From Lineus longissimus (lineage: Eukaryota > Nemertea > Pilidiophora > Heteronemertea > Lineidae): a stretch of 64,000 nucleotides of DNA. Location: NCBI RefSeq assembly GCF_910592395.1, contig NC_088313.1, positions 4,096,501-4,160,500 on the forward strand, in the 5' to 3' direction. Every line of letters begins with the position of its first letter. The stretch's first letter is position 1. Position numbers and translations under genes: made by a program. A model generated the notes under the pieces. The model was not told the origin of the DNA. It saw only the letters and a program-made list of their open reading frames with translations, and ran no database searches. Shown piece after piece: positions 48,499 to 60,800 of the stretch.

Positions 48499-49206
48499 AG
48501 ACAGCTCATAGAAATAAAATGATGGGAGAACGTCTCTACCAAATACTTATTACATGCACTTTACTAACCAACTCAATCAATATATTTCGAAACGGGATAT
48601 TGCATTCTTTCTTGGGTACACATTCGTTTCTAGAAATTCACCAAAGCATGCTTAACTGAAAGCTATCAGCAATCACACAACATATCATCTTGCCAAATAT
48701 AGCTCTTACCAATTCGACGGGGCAAGTCTGGAAGAAGCGGAAACAAAATACAATCAAGCTTTGAATACCATTGTCAGCATAATAACAAGGAGGTCAATTT
48801 TGTTCTTATCGGAACCGAAATGTAGGTTATGATATAAATCTGTGCGATATCAATGCCATTGACTTCGTTCATCACGCCCAGTGAAGTCATCGGGCCGCGA
48901 ACCGAAAGTGTAGTCAGGGAAGGAGAATGAATTCATAAGTTAAGGACTGACGATGTCTGCATAATTCTCCACATAGCACAATGAAGGCACCGTGATTTCA
49001 GGCAGGGGTGGATGTTTCTCACTCATAGATAATGTTATTTCTGATCACTTTAGCTTTTATTATTCTGATGATATCAAGTGTGTCTCTAATAAAAGGTAAT
49101 TAGTCTAACATATGAACGCTATCCGATAAATATCTTTGACGGTGTCGTCCCGTAAGATGTATACATGTATATGAGTCGTCACTAGCAGCATTGCAACGCA
49201 TGAACG

Positions 49207-49336
49207 AGATGATGATGAGAAGGACATGGATGATGATGATAATGGTGGGGGTTGTGGTGGCGATGAGGATAATGATGATGATGGTGATGATGACGATGTT
49301 GACGATGATGATGACGATGATGATGATGATGATGTT
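49207..49336. repeat. Imperfect GAT microsatellite
   Basis: GATGATGAC/GGT interrupted run; on the minus strand it gives a poly-Ser frame (49105-49572) that should not be taken as a gene. Confidence 0.92.
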
Positions 49337-49794
49337 GCAAGCATCAATAAAACGATATTAGCGGTACTAGGCCTTCTTTGAGCATACCTAATTGTTTTAT
49401 CAAAGCATCCACTATTATCAAAGGAATGTAACTTACCACAATGATGGACAGATTGACGAGATAAATGCGGTAATCCCATGGTGTGTCTATATGCACCACC
49501 CATTATGCCTCTTTTCCTCACACTTTCTTCACCTTTCAATGATATGTTATCATTAACCACAACCTTAAACATTTTGAACTAAATACTTATGCAAAGAATC
49601 TATTTAACCATACAAAGTGGCGAAATATGCTATTCTCTTGCCTATTTACATACACTTGGTCATCCGCTAGCCGTAACATTCCTATAGCGATTAGGTACTA
49701 AATGTACAGGTCAGTACCAAATATATAGGTTATCTTTGCGTATCACCCCAAGATATGTTAAAGACCACGAAGGGTAAGCCATAACAGAAATAAA

Positions 49795-49833
<39 letters not shown>
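49795..49833. repeat. Pure GAT microsatellite
   Basis: About 13 uninterrupted copies of the trinucleotide. Confidence 0.95.
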
Positions 49834-51490
49834 GTAGATATCTTAGAGACGATGGAGGGTAAGCTATTACAGTATATACTGACATACATGTATTTTGTTT
49901 TTAAGAAGATCTTTCATTTTTAATGAAAACCCCAACAAACTTCGACAAAATATCAATACTTACTTGCGGGGTAGGTAAGGATCACCCGTATACAAACGGA
50001 TGAAAAAGTTTACGAGTTGACCGCGCAGGGTAACTTGATGACTAGGCCTAGGGATGGATTAGTCACATTTGATTTATGGCTGGTGTCATCTCTCAGCTTG
50101 AATGGCTAGAGTTGATGAATAGGCCTTTAGTTGTGGTAAAGTTGGTAAAGAAAGGCAATCGGAAGTTAACAATTGAAAATACAAGTGTCTGACTTCCGTA
50201 GGCATGGAATACAAAGCAGGTTTACGAAATGTTTCAAAAGAAAAAAATTAAAGAGAACAAAATCATATCTCGCCATTGGCTTTTCAAGCAAACGGCAGGC
50301 TAGTTTGGCTAACCTCTGACTGACTCATTTGAAACTCCATGTATAGTGCTCTTAAGGCCTAAATCAACTACATTGTACATTGGTTCACCGGTGTTGCCGC
50401 TTTCATAGACTTCTTATCTGACTCGTGGTCAGTCACAATCATACATCGAAATTTGTCCAGCGCCCTGTGAAAAACCCGCGGTTTCCGCGTTCGCCGTAAT
50501 GGGAACAGATGGCAGCGTCAGGGGCCAAAAGTAAATGGACAAAAAAAGAAAATTCCATCTTTCACTGGAGTCTTCTCCACACTCTCTCTGCAAGTTTGAT
50601 GCAAAGACCTATCAAGCTATTTGTAATTTCAATATCATTGTTGGCTGTGCAAACTTACATGTACACGCTAAATGTTGTTCAGCCATTCTTATGCGTTAGA
50701 AATAGCCCAGTGTGTGATTATTGACTTTTTCTCGCCATTCTTACTAAAGAATCTAATAGTGTTGACATTTTCGTCTAAAATATTTGACTTCAAACACAGA
50801 GAATTCAATATTGAACTTCTCCTAAATGTGGGTACCAAAATACCAGGCTTATTTGAAGATAAAGGCTGGCTAAATATTGATAGGTTATACGGGGCATCTT
50901 GAAATGTCATGGTGTCATTTCGTATAAGGAAGTCCCCCACTAGAATCTTGGGGACATGTTGTACTTTTTCTCAAGGAGTGTCTTTCAAGAGGAGATGTCT
51001 GTCACAACACGACACGTTTAGGTTGTCAATCCTTTCTAATCACGGAGAGCCGAAAGGATTTTGTTCATACGTGTTTGCAATATACGCCAAGAATGTATTA
51101 TCCTAAAAAACAGCTGCATGCAAAATTTTGCACGCTTCCCGCTGGGACTGCGTGGGATTTACATTAGTGCACTCGCGTACATTTTCTGTACATCGAAATA
51201 GTGCATTTCATTCAATTCTTTCATTTTTCTAAACCTCTTGACGCAAACTATTTTCATCAAGCAAGATGTATACAGGATAAAATATTCATTTCAAATTTAA
51301 AAGAAAAATCAACCTACTCTTAATGGATGTCTTTTAAACGGGACAGTCTGTCATTAGGAAGGAAATATATCATTTCATTTAAGTGTGGATAATTGGGTGA
51401 AGATTCGAGCAAACATATTAAACCTCAACTCTAGACACAATGTAAACAGATGATATACTGGATGCGTATAAAAAGTTCAGATGACACTGA

Positions 51491-51496
51491 TTTATT
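51491..51496 (-). promoter_or_regulatory. Candidate poly(A) signal AATAAA
   Basis: Minus-strand AATAAA about 170 bases after the stop codon at 51668, well placed to end the transcript of the gene described at 51668-62441. Confidence 0.45.
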
Positions 51497-51667
51497 TGGG
51501 AAATTTTAAAAATCACAACATATACTTGGTGTTTAGTGCAAATAAAGATTAAACCGTACAAAAAGCCTACTGCAGTGTTAAATTAAAGCACATTGTAAGC
51601 ATATGTAGCACAATCACCTCCTCATAAATATAAGAATTCTTTCATGTACATGTACTTGAATCTAACA

Positions 51668-51886
51668 TTATAACAACGGCCAACTAAATGTTCCGCTCGT
51701 AAAACGAAAAGGGTCCATATCAAACAGCCCAACTCTCATAGCATCTCCCACCAACACTCGGCACTGACGACCGAGCTTATCAGTAACGTGTGCGAGGGGA
51801 GGAGGATAAATGTACGACTGACTCTGGATTTTCGAAGATGGACCAACCCCATCTCCCAGCAAATCCAGCCTCAAAGTGATGACCAC
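51668..51886 (-). CDS. Terminal exon D of the unidentified gene
   Basis: Best-supported block of that gene: a good acceptor (TTGTTTATAG), 72 codons of protein-like sequence (VVITLRLDLLGDGVGP at the start, then YIYPPPLAHVTDKLGRQC), a stop and an AATAAA downstream. The apparent first codon is GTG, so it is an internal splice entry rather than a start. Confidence 0.5.
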   Translation of the reverse strand: MVITLRLDLLGDGVGPSSKIQSQSYIYPPPLAHVTDKLGRQCRVLVGDAMRVGLFDMDPFRFTSGTFSWPLL

Positions 51887-54800
51887 CTATAAACAAGGTC
51901 CTCGTATATTATATGAACCGTACATCTAACTGACAGCTTCCTAACTGGTGAGGATACATTGTACACGTATGTCAGATCACCCACGGTCACAGTTGCGCGT
52001 GCGGGCGGGAGAAATCGAAGCATTCATTTCAACTGTTACAGCTCAAACGCTGAAGCCCGAGTTGCAGTATCGCTCCTTGGGTGTCCTGGCATAGCCTCTC
52101 GACACAGTGAGGAAGTCACAAGTTGGATGAACGCCCATACGAGGACTTTGTTTACAGCTCGACGCTAGATTCGCTCGGAGAGGTGGTTGGCGATGACTCG
52201 GAGAGGTGGAAGATGCTCGGAGAGGATCATCCGTGCACAGGGTGAGGACTTTCAAAGGTTTTGTTGCTATGTCTCCCTGACCTCCTACTGGACCCTTTCC
52301 CTCGGATTTCCTTCACTCTACTTGCTTTGTTTGTGCCTGAATTAAGTAATCGTACCATCAGCATGCAGAAACTTGCATCAACCTACCTTACTGGACTGTC
52401 ACCAAGCGCCGCAATCTGATGTTACATTTCAACCACTTTCCTTGTTTTTATATCCAAAGCATGTGATTCACTGTCACAATGATCTTAATATATATTACTT
52501 ATCAAAACTTTAACCGCCGGTATGCAGCAACGATGTTCTCGAGATCACACCGGGAATTGGCCTATTCTGTTAACGATCGTTGCACTTTAGTCAGCATTTC
52601 CTGGATCTTACAAAAACTATTGAGTAGATGTTATTGCCTGACTGAATGTGTATGCAGTAATTCGCGGCGGGTCTATCCGATGAAATGTCTAATAGGGTGA
52701 ATCGATTGCTTGCTTTTCGATCGCGCCAAATCGATTTTTCGGGCAATATCGATATGGTAATCTCCCAGAATCTGAGCATCAATCATCATCTTGATGGGGA
52801 TGACAACTTATAAAGGATGACGTCATCTTTATGATGCAAGTCTTTTTAAAGACTACAATTAACTCACTATTGTCAGATAATTAACTTGCATACAGGAACA
52901 TTGCCCGAGATACAGTTCTCTACCGGAATGTCTTTACTTTATAACACTGGCAATACCATGTCAGTATCAGTCTAAGCCAATGTAATAATGCCATATGTCA
53001 GTATCTTGTCAGTATATCAATCTCTGTCAACAGGTTAGTTGTATCATTACATGTAAGTCAAAGCCAGAGCCGTCACAATTAGCCAGAGCCGTCCCAGATA
53101 GCAACCAGGCGACTTGATACGTGCACTTCCCTGTCCCTATTCATCACTTTCCATATCGGATTCATTGGACTTTCAAAAGGGTTAATCTCGTTTCCTTTGG
53201 GTAAGGTGGAAATAGAGCAAGCAACTGGTTCGCCATATTAACCATCAATACGCATTGATAACTAAAAGAAGCTACATGGAACAAGATAACACTGCTACAT
53301 GTTTTATTTACCGGGAAGCAACTAGCCCTAAGCGATAATTTACAAGAATTGGTAAGTTGGTCAATAGGAACTATTTGACACCAGTAGTTCGATGAAAGGA
53401 TGCTAACTAGACTGGTCTGGCGTCGATAGTATCAATTGTGTTGGTGCTTATCGAAACTATTCAAAGGAAGGATTGCGAGGGAACCTACTATACAAAGGCG
53501 GTCAGTGATACTAACAATACGTGTACTCATTTTTCTATGAAAGAAGCACCATGTTTCTGATGCTGATAACTGGTATTTAGTGTATATTGCATACCGTTCG
53601 AATCCAATGTATGCTTGAAGGAGCTGTTTTGAGTTATGTATGGACGTCTCACTCGACAAAGGGGGTCAATGTTGATTACATGCGGTTCAGTTGGTTCGTT
53701 TCAGACATTCAGCAGGCGAAAGATACTGCCGATGTGCGCATGATGTGCAGAAATGAGTATTGTCCCTGATTTCAGAGGAGAATGTCACTGGAGAACGCGC
53801 CAAGTGTAGACAAAATCTACCTCATTAGATGAGATTTGGTGACAGATTGTGAGATGGATTAAGTTTTAGTAAATGGCTTTAATATGGCAAACATGTTTCT
53901 CTAGAGAATGTTATAATGCAAAACAAGGAAATTGAAGGTTGTTTCATAAATGCTTCTGTTTTTGCTTTTGCCTTAGTTGTAGTCGGTGTTCTAGACTGGT
54001 TGAACCCCATACTGAACTTCCAGCGGTATTGCCTCCGTTACCTCCGCCCATATATAATGACGCGCGTTGTCTGTAAAGTTTATCAATGCATTGAGGGTCA
54101 AGATCGTTAAACCCAGGCCTAAGGCATTTAATACCTTTTTAACAGAAGGCTTAGCGTTAACATAACTGCGACGCCGGAACTTGACTTTACATTGCATGTA
54201 TATAGTCATGAAGAAGAAAACGTTATGGCGATTATGATTATGAAAAATATTAAGGACCCAATTGTTATTCGCTGCAGGGAACTTCTTAAAATCGAGCTCC
54301 CATCAAAATATTAATCTAGGATATAATAATCGTGAACACTTACAGCATACTTAGTGCCGAAGTGAAGGTGTTGTCTTTAGGTATTTGCGTAACAATTGAA
54401 CTTATAAAATCATTAAAAAGGTTAATGTTGAAATCCTGTAATAATTCCTCTCTCTAACATGGTCAAAAGTCGCCCCAAGTCAGATTTAGGGGGATTGCTT
54501 CTAGTCGAGGGGGTTTAACCAACATCACAATTTCACGCCTTGAATTTTACATTTGAACTAATTTAGATTGAAAGTATTACAATTAGTGTTATATATATAT
54601 GTATCAGATACCTTGTTATACCCTAGCGAGCTTTTGGCGCGATGCCTAGCCTTCACAAGAAAGTGTAAGAAACTTAATGTAAACGCCATACACCCTCCGG
54701 ATACAATTCAATTCATTTTATTTATTACTCAAATACGCCCTCTAGGAGCCAAAGATAATAAAGATAATTTACAGAAAACAAGAATAATGTTGACCTATAC

Positions 54801-57800
54801 TGACAGTAAATCATTACACAAATCAACCAATAAAATCAAATCAATGGTATTTTCTTCTTAGTGCATTTTTACTCATTGAAATATTACGTCTCGATTACGT
54901 TCAACAGGATACCATACCGGTAGGCCAATTTAGGTCAGGTTCTGGTTGCTCAACAGTTTTTCGGCCGTACTCATAGCTAGCCTTTAATCTGGTCGCCTTC
55001 GGCCCTGACTATATCCTTCCTTTAAAAAGTCATCCAAAGAAACGAATTGAAAAAGAAAACAACGTCTTACTGCTTTTGTTATATATCGCCCAGGTTAATT
55101 TCTCCGATAAGTTACTGCTGGCTGAGTTTGGTATGCCGTAGATGTTTTTCTAGTCATGATATAGATGGGCACTCACAGGGAATGTTTCCCGTATCATGTT
55201 CGGTTCCGAGTAGCTTTCCTTGAAGAACAGTGTGAGGGTGTTTATGCTGATGATGATGTGGGTGATGGGGGTGGATGACCGCGTCGGGAATTCTTAAGAA
55301 ACCTTATTAAAAATCTTATCAAAACACTCAGTAAATTTAACCGAATCCTCAAGCAATATATCTCAACTTACTTAAATACTGTTATTGGCGAGAGGTTTGA
55401 GTCCCAGTAAATGTATGCTGAGATCAGCAAGAAGATAAGAAGATAAGAAGATTGCCTCACTGCCAATGTTTGTGAAAAAAATCTAATATGATGATCGTGA
55501 TTGGATCATTATAAGAGAATACCGGACCTGATTGGTCAAGCCATGCACTATGTTCCTCGTACTGTCCAATAAGAGTCGCTGTAATGCAAGTATGTTTAGA
55601 ATGTAGGAAACACCCAATCACTTGACCACTTTTTAATTTTAATTTTTTTTTGGATTAACCGTTACTTTCTCTTTTGGGCATCCTGTGCGTGGCCGGAGAA
55701 GCGAACATTTACCCCTGATTTCCTCAGGATGATTTCGGGAAGAGGTAAAGGGAAATTCTATGCTCACACCACTCTCAAATATTTCGTGGGCATCGTCTCA
55801 AAGAATTTCATTGAGCACAATTTAATTCAACAGACCTTTCGCATTCACATAAAGGCGTGTTTTTGGCTGTTTCCACGTGTTGATGGTAATTAAGAATATA
55901 GTCGACACTCGTAGTTTAAGTATTCACGCCAAGGCGATTAAACTTGGCATGCATAGTATTCGTAAATTAGTCGGTACACGGTACTGTTGAATTCTGTATT
56001 CATTACACATTTTCATGTTTAGAAGTTTTCAAATTCAATTTTAAATTTCAAACTTTAGACGACGGAATTATGCCTTTAAAATGCTGTATAAAATGAGTTG
56101 GCCTGAGGGATGGGTACATTCCAGGAGATAATATCCTTCACCGAGCTAATCTCATAGATTAGTAGCCTATTCTTCCTCGCAATCATTTCAATTCAGATAA
56201 AACTAATATTTTCTTTTCTGATTCAAAATATTGATCCAGTTCGTGTGCGACAACAAGTAGTCCTTTCATTGGGTTCAATTAGATGGAAGAAGACCTCCTA
56301 TCACCGACCCGGGAATGTTTGTCATATCACTGAATCAGTTCCCGGTCTGGTGGATCCAATTGACTACAGACATGAGATTGAACAGTGCCAAATATCTCAG
56401 AATTTCTTTCGTTTGAAACTCGGTTTAAAAAAAGTTTCACAACGAAGCTTCAATTTTCTCACTGTGTTCTTCGTGTCTTTGCAGGACATTCCCTATACAC
56501 CATGTCCTAATCAAATCCGTCGTTGCGAGCAGTCTGGTGTTCGACGATTTTAAGATGCAAATTCGACGATTTTATTTCATGCCGACATTCCATTTTATTT
56601 CGTTTCACAACCATTTCGGCACTCTTAATTGTATATTGCGCTAACCCGGGTACGCCAATCATCAGTCAGATTTTCAGACCACTAAATTCTACATGTATAT
56701 GCAGTAGAACCTCTCAATTAAGGACACCCTCGGGACCGACATGTGCTGCCTTTAATAGAGAGGTGTCCTGATAAGAGAGGTCAAATTGAATGGCAACAAC
56801 CAATTTGGGACCAAAACGAGTGTCCTTAATAGAGAGGTGTCCGCGAAGGGAGGTTCTACTGTACTTCGATTGACGGCTGACTTGACCTACTTCTGACAGA
56901 AATTTTTTTAAGGCGCATAATTGCCTTAGGGTTTTCAGGCCTACGACAATATTTGGACCAAAGCCCAAGGATCGCCTCCTTAACTTTCTCAGCTTTATAC
57001 TAATGAGCAACATTCAGTGCCAAGTCTAATAAGGCGTTTGTTTTCCTTGGATTAGCAATGGAGATTTTGGATTTGGAGATTTTGTCCACAGCCGGGTAGG
57101 GCTACTAAGTCATCTGTGACAAATTTTCACTTGAGCGTCTCGCAGACGAGAGATTATTGCTGCAATAACCGGGAACAATTATTGCATGAGAAAATGATAC
57201 TGAACTAATCTGGGTCCACCTATGCCTTCTTCGCGATAGTCGTGTGTCGAATAATTTCGGGGAAATCGATAGATAGACACATTTCCGTACGTCCAACGGC
57301 TGATCAGATTTCTTTCATGGCTTATGGTATTTAACGGAACTGAACAAACCTCGTACCTAGGGTACTAGCTACTCTTGAAAAAAATGCCAAATGTTATTAA
57401 TATCAGACACATGTAATTTATAAAAACAAAGGTTGTATGCTATACGATGTATAAATAGCGGAACGATGATATTATTACCATTTATCTGGATGGGATCATA
57501 ATAAAATAGTAATAGAGCGGTTAAAATAGTCACACGTCGAATACTTGACGTATTCCAAACGTCACTCTGCACCTTATGTATAGTGAAAGAAATAGCTACC
57601 TGGTTTCGTCTATAGTTTATTTACGGCTGATTTCGTCGGTACATAGCCGACGTATCTTAAAGAATACATATCAGGAGGATAAAGAAATGCGCCGAATTTC
57701 AAGAGCTCCCTATCCTTTTCTTACACGGTCGTAAAATTTGGTCCATTTACAGATCTGGTATTCTATGGTCATACTGAAATTTAGAATGATGTAACGAATA

Positions 57801-60800
57801 ATCAGGACTTATTAAAAATCTATTTTATATATATTTGTGAAATAAACCGCAACCAACAAAACACGTACGACAATGTTGTAAAACGTCCTTAGTCACTGAT
57901 AGCATCGCTTTATATGAGGTGTCGGGCGTTCACCTGAGGCGATACAATATACCTACCTGTAAATTTACTCTAAAAACAAACTACTAGTTTCTCAAGATCT
58001 GATATAAATCGTTCTTGACAGAAAAGCCAGTTAAACGATGCAAAAAGAACTGCTTACAAGCATTAGCCTGGTCAACCACCTGTTAAGCCAGACGGAACAG
58101 GTTGTTGGAAACCACCCATATCTTCTCGACCGCCTGGTGCATCAGACTTGAAAGAAACTCACACGAAACATGTTGCTTTATTTTAGTATTTTGGTGATCA
58201 GTTTATCCATTCCATCAGGTGTTTCCAAACGATAGCCATAAAAACGTCAGAACATGATGCAGGTAGACTGAACACTTTAAAGGCGTCCTCCCACCGTGTA
58301 CATTTCAACTAGTATTTTCTGTCCCGCAAGTACATGGGCTAAATACATAAGAGTATATACGGTAACCCGACACACCAAGATGATAAAAATTGAAGAGCAG
58401 AGTTACTACATGTATATCGGTGAATACAACAGCAATGCTCAAATAAATAAATATATATTGTGTACAGAAATTTCGCAATTGTAAAATCTCTATTTCAGAT
58501 TTCAAATTTCAAATGTTGAACGAATGAACCTGGCGTTTACGATACTAGAGATCGATATCATGATCTTACTAAAGGATCGATAGTCTATCGAACAGAATGT
58601 TTTGCTTTGCTTTTTGTTTCTTTACGAGGTTTGCGATTGCTGGCATGGCTAGTATGTCATCCAGAAACCCGCCTTACCTTTTATCATATACATGTACCCT
58701 ACGTCAGGTCAGACAGCACCCTCCATGCTTACATGTATCTATTAAAAGGGGTCCTCTGTCAATTTTGTGGAGCAGCCGAACTGCTGATGTGCAAGACTTG
58801 GCTTGTTTTCCGCACCATATCACGAGACAGGCCACACTTCTCACATAAAGCAATATACGTCGTCACATTGAGTTGTCTGGTATCGAAAAACGAAACAGCC
58901 AAAACCAATAAAGTAAATAAACACAGTCTAGGAGACATGATAGATGTCTTGATGAGTATCTATAGGAAAATAAACTGTCTCTATTGGTGCGCAGGGAGCA
59001 AACAGCGTGACAAATATTGAGTAGTACAATGTCCTCTTATACACCAGAAAGCAATCAACAACTTTCACATCCCAGACGGAACACTCGTGCGAGGGGTTAA
59101 AAGTCCAGGCCACCGCTACCCTGGCTGATTCCGATCGATGCAAAGGCGAGACACTACACTGCCCTGGTAAAAGATACTTCATAGATAGCAAATAATATGG
59201 ATTAAGGGTGGATATCTACAAATCGTTCGTTTTGACTTCCGTAAGCTCTTGCGAGCCGTGGTTTAAACATCATTTTGCCGATATTGCGAGGGATTTAGGA
59301 CGTGAGTAAAGTGCACCTTTGAAGCGGCCGCCGGCTGGTGATGATTCACCCTGGCAGCCTTTCTATTACTGGTAACTGGTGAGGACGTAATCATTGTATC
59401 ATTGATCAGAAATAGAACAACTGTAATATATTCTGAGCAGGCTCTAATATTCATCGAAACTTGAATAATGCAACGGTGCCTACAATCAGCATAATTCCGC
59501 ATCTTCTATTAAGTCTATATAGCTCCAGAGCTCAAGATTGGCTGATTATTGGCTATCAAAGCATCCCGCAAACGAACAATTTTAATCACATTCAATGATA
59601 ATCGTTCGTTTGCGGTGGACAGGCGCAGTTCGCAGCGATCTGCGAGTCATTATTTAACCCAGCGTTTACCGGTTTTACCCGCAGGCGAGAGATTCTTTTG
59701 TTGCACACAGCAGCTTTTATAATCGAAGATTATGATAGCTGCGATTTAAATCGCTCGTTAGCGGGGCGCTTCAGACAACACTTGGGCGATTTGTATTTTT
59801 GGAGGGAACGGGCGGGTACGCTCAAGAACTGTGCGCGGTGAAAGAGAGTCGCCCTCTATCACACATGACTGGGAATCCAACCCAAAATGCGCCGATGTTT
59901 TCACGGCCGCGGCGCCACTATTAAGGTTTTCTGAGAATTCTTCGAAACCTCGCAGTGCGATTCCAGCCCGTGCAATCGAATGCTGCACGGACGCGAAGAC
60001 ACGCTGGCGCGAAGACACGACGTCACAAGGATCAAAGCCGAGAAGTTGATCTCTCATTGAGAACAGATGAGGTGTGTCGTGTTGGCGTGCTGCGCAGCTT
60101 GCTCCATCCCATTAAGAATAAATAAAGACTAAGCATTTGTAAGAAATACCACCAGGACCTTATCTAGCAATAAAGTACCGAAATCTGACAATATAGGCCT
60201 CCAAAAAAGATTGAGTTTATGAATTGGTATCTTAATGAAGTCCGGCCTTAACCTCTCCAAGACATACATTTTGTACATCTGAGTGCCCAATTATTATATC
60301 GTACCCGAATACAGCATAAGAAAAAAATGTTGACACTTTGACCAAAAGTTCTTTATGTAGGTGTTCAGCGCTAAATGTGTTACCACTTACTGTTCATCAG
60401 TGAATGAAACCACAATGAAAACACACATGAACTTCAGGAAATCTTCGACTGCCCATCATTTTCAAATAAAAACATTCTGACCTTTCTGACGATCCATTTT
60501 TTTATTCTTAAATCGATGGATCTAGATCATGCTGACGAACAACATGTAGATTTGGTATTCAACAAGTGTGTATGATCCTAATACAACCAATCAAAGGCGC
60601 AGTCTCCTTCTCCGAGTGCACCGATTTATCGCATATTGTTCTGATCCAGTTCGGCGCCACTCGTAAATGTCGAGGGTGCGAGATATCGCGCTTCCACAAA
60701 TCTATTACCGCGCGAACATCTTTACAACCCGCTGGCGAATTTGTAACCACGATCATTCGACAAAGTGCTTTTTAAATCCGCACCTTCTTCACCTAATTTA

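Larger units (their letters stand above)
48500..51490. other. Gene-free stretch with GAT microsatellites
   Basis: Besides the microsatellites listed separately, nothing is recognised. ORFs at 50509-50940 overlap on both strands without coding character. Confidence 0.35.

Noticed and set aside
49105-49572. 155-codon ORF with a long Ser run (minus strand)
   Set aside because: The Ser run is the GAT microsatellite read in one frame; flanks show no coding character.
56714-57013. 99-codon ORF over the CAGTAGAACC element
   Set aside because: The frame crosses both transposon ends into unrelated flank.
57590-57720. Possible minus-strand exon reading LLKFGAFLYPPDMYSLRYVG
   Set aside because: A stop precedes the good donor in that frame, and its phase does not fit the neighbouring predicted exons.
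59758-60057. 99-codon minus-strand ORF in a GC-rich patch
   Set aside because: No domain or splice context; it lies in a region of foldback-type sequence with open frames on both strands.
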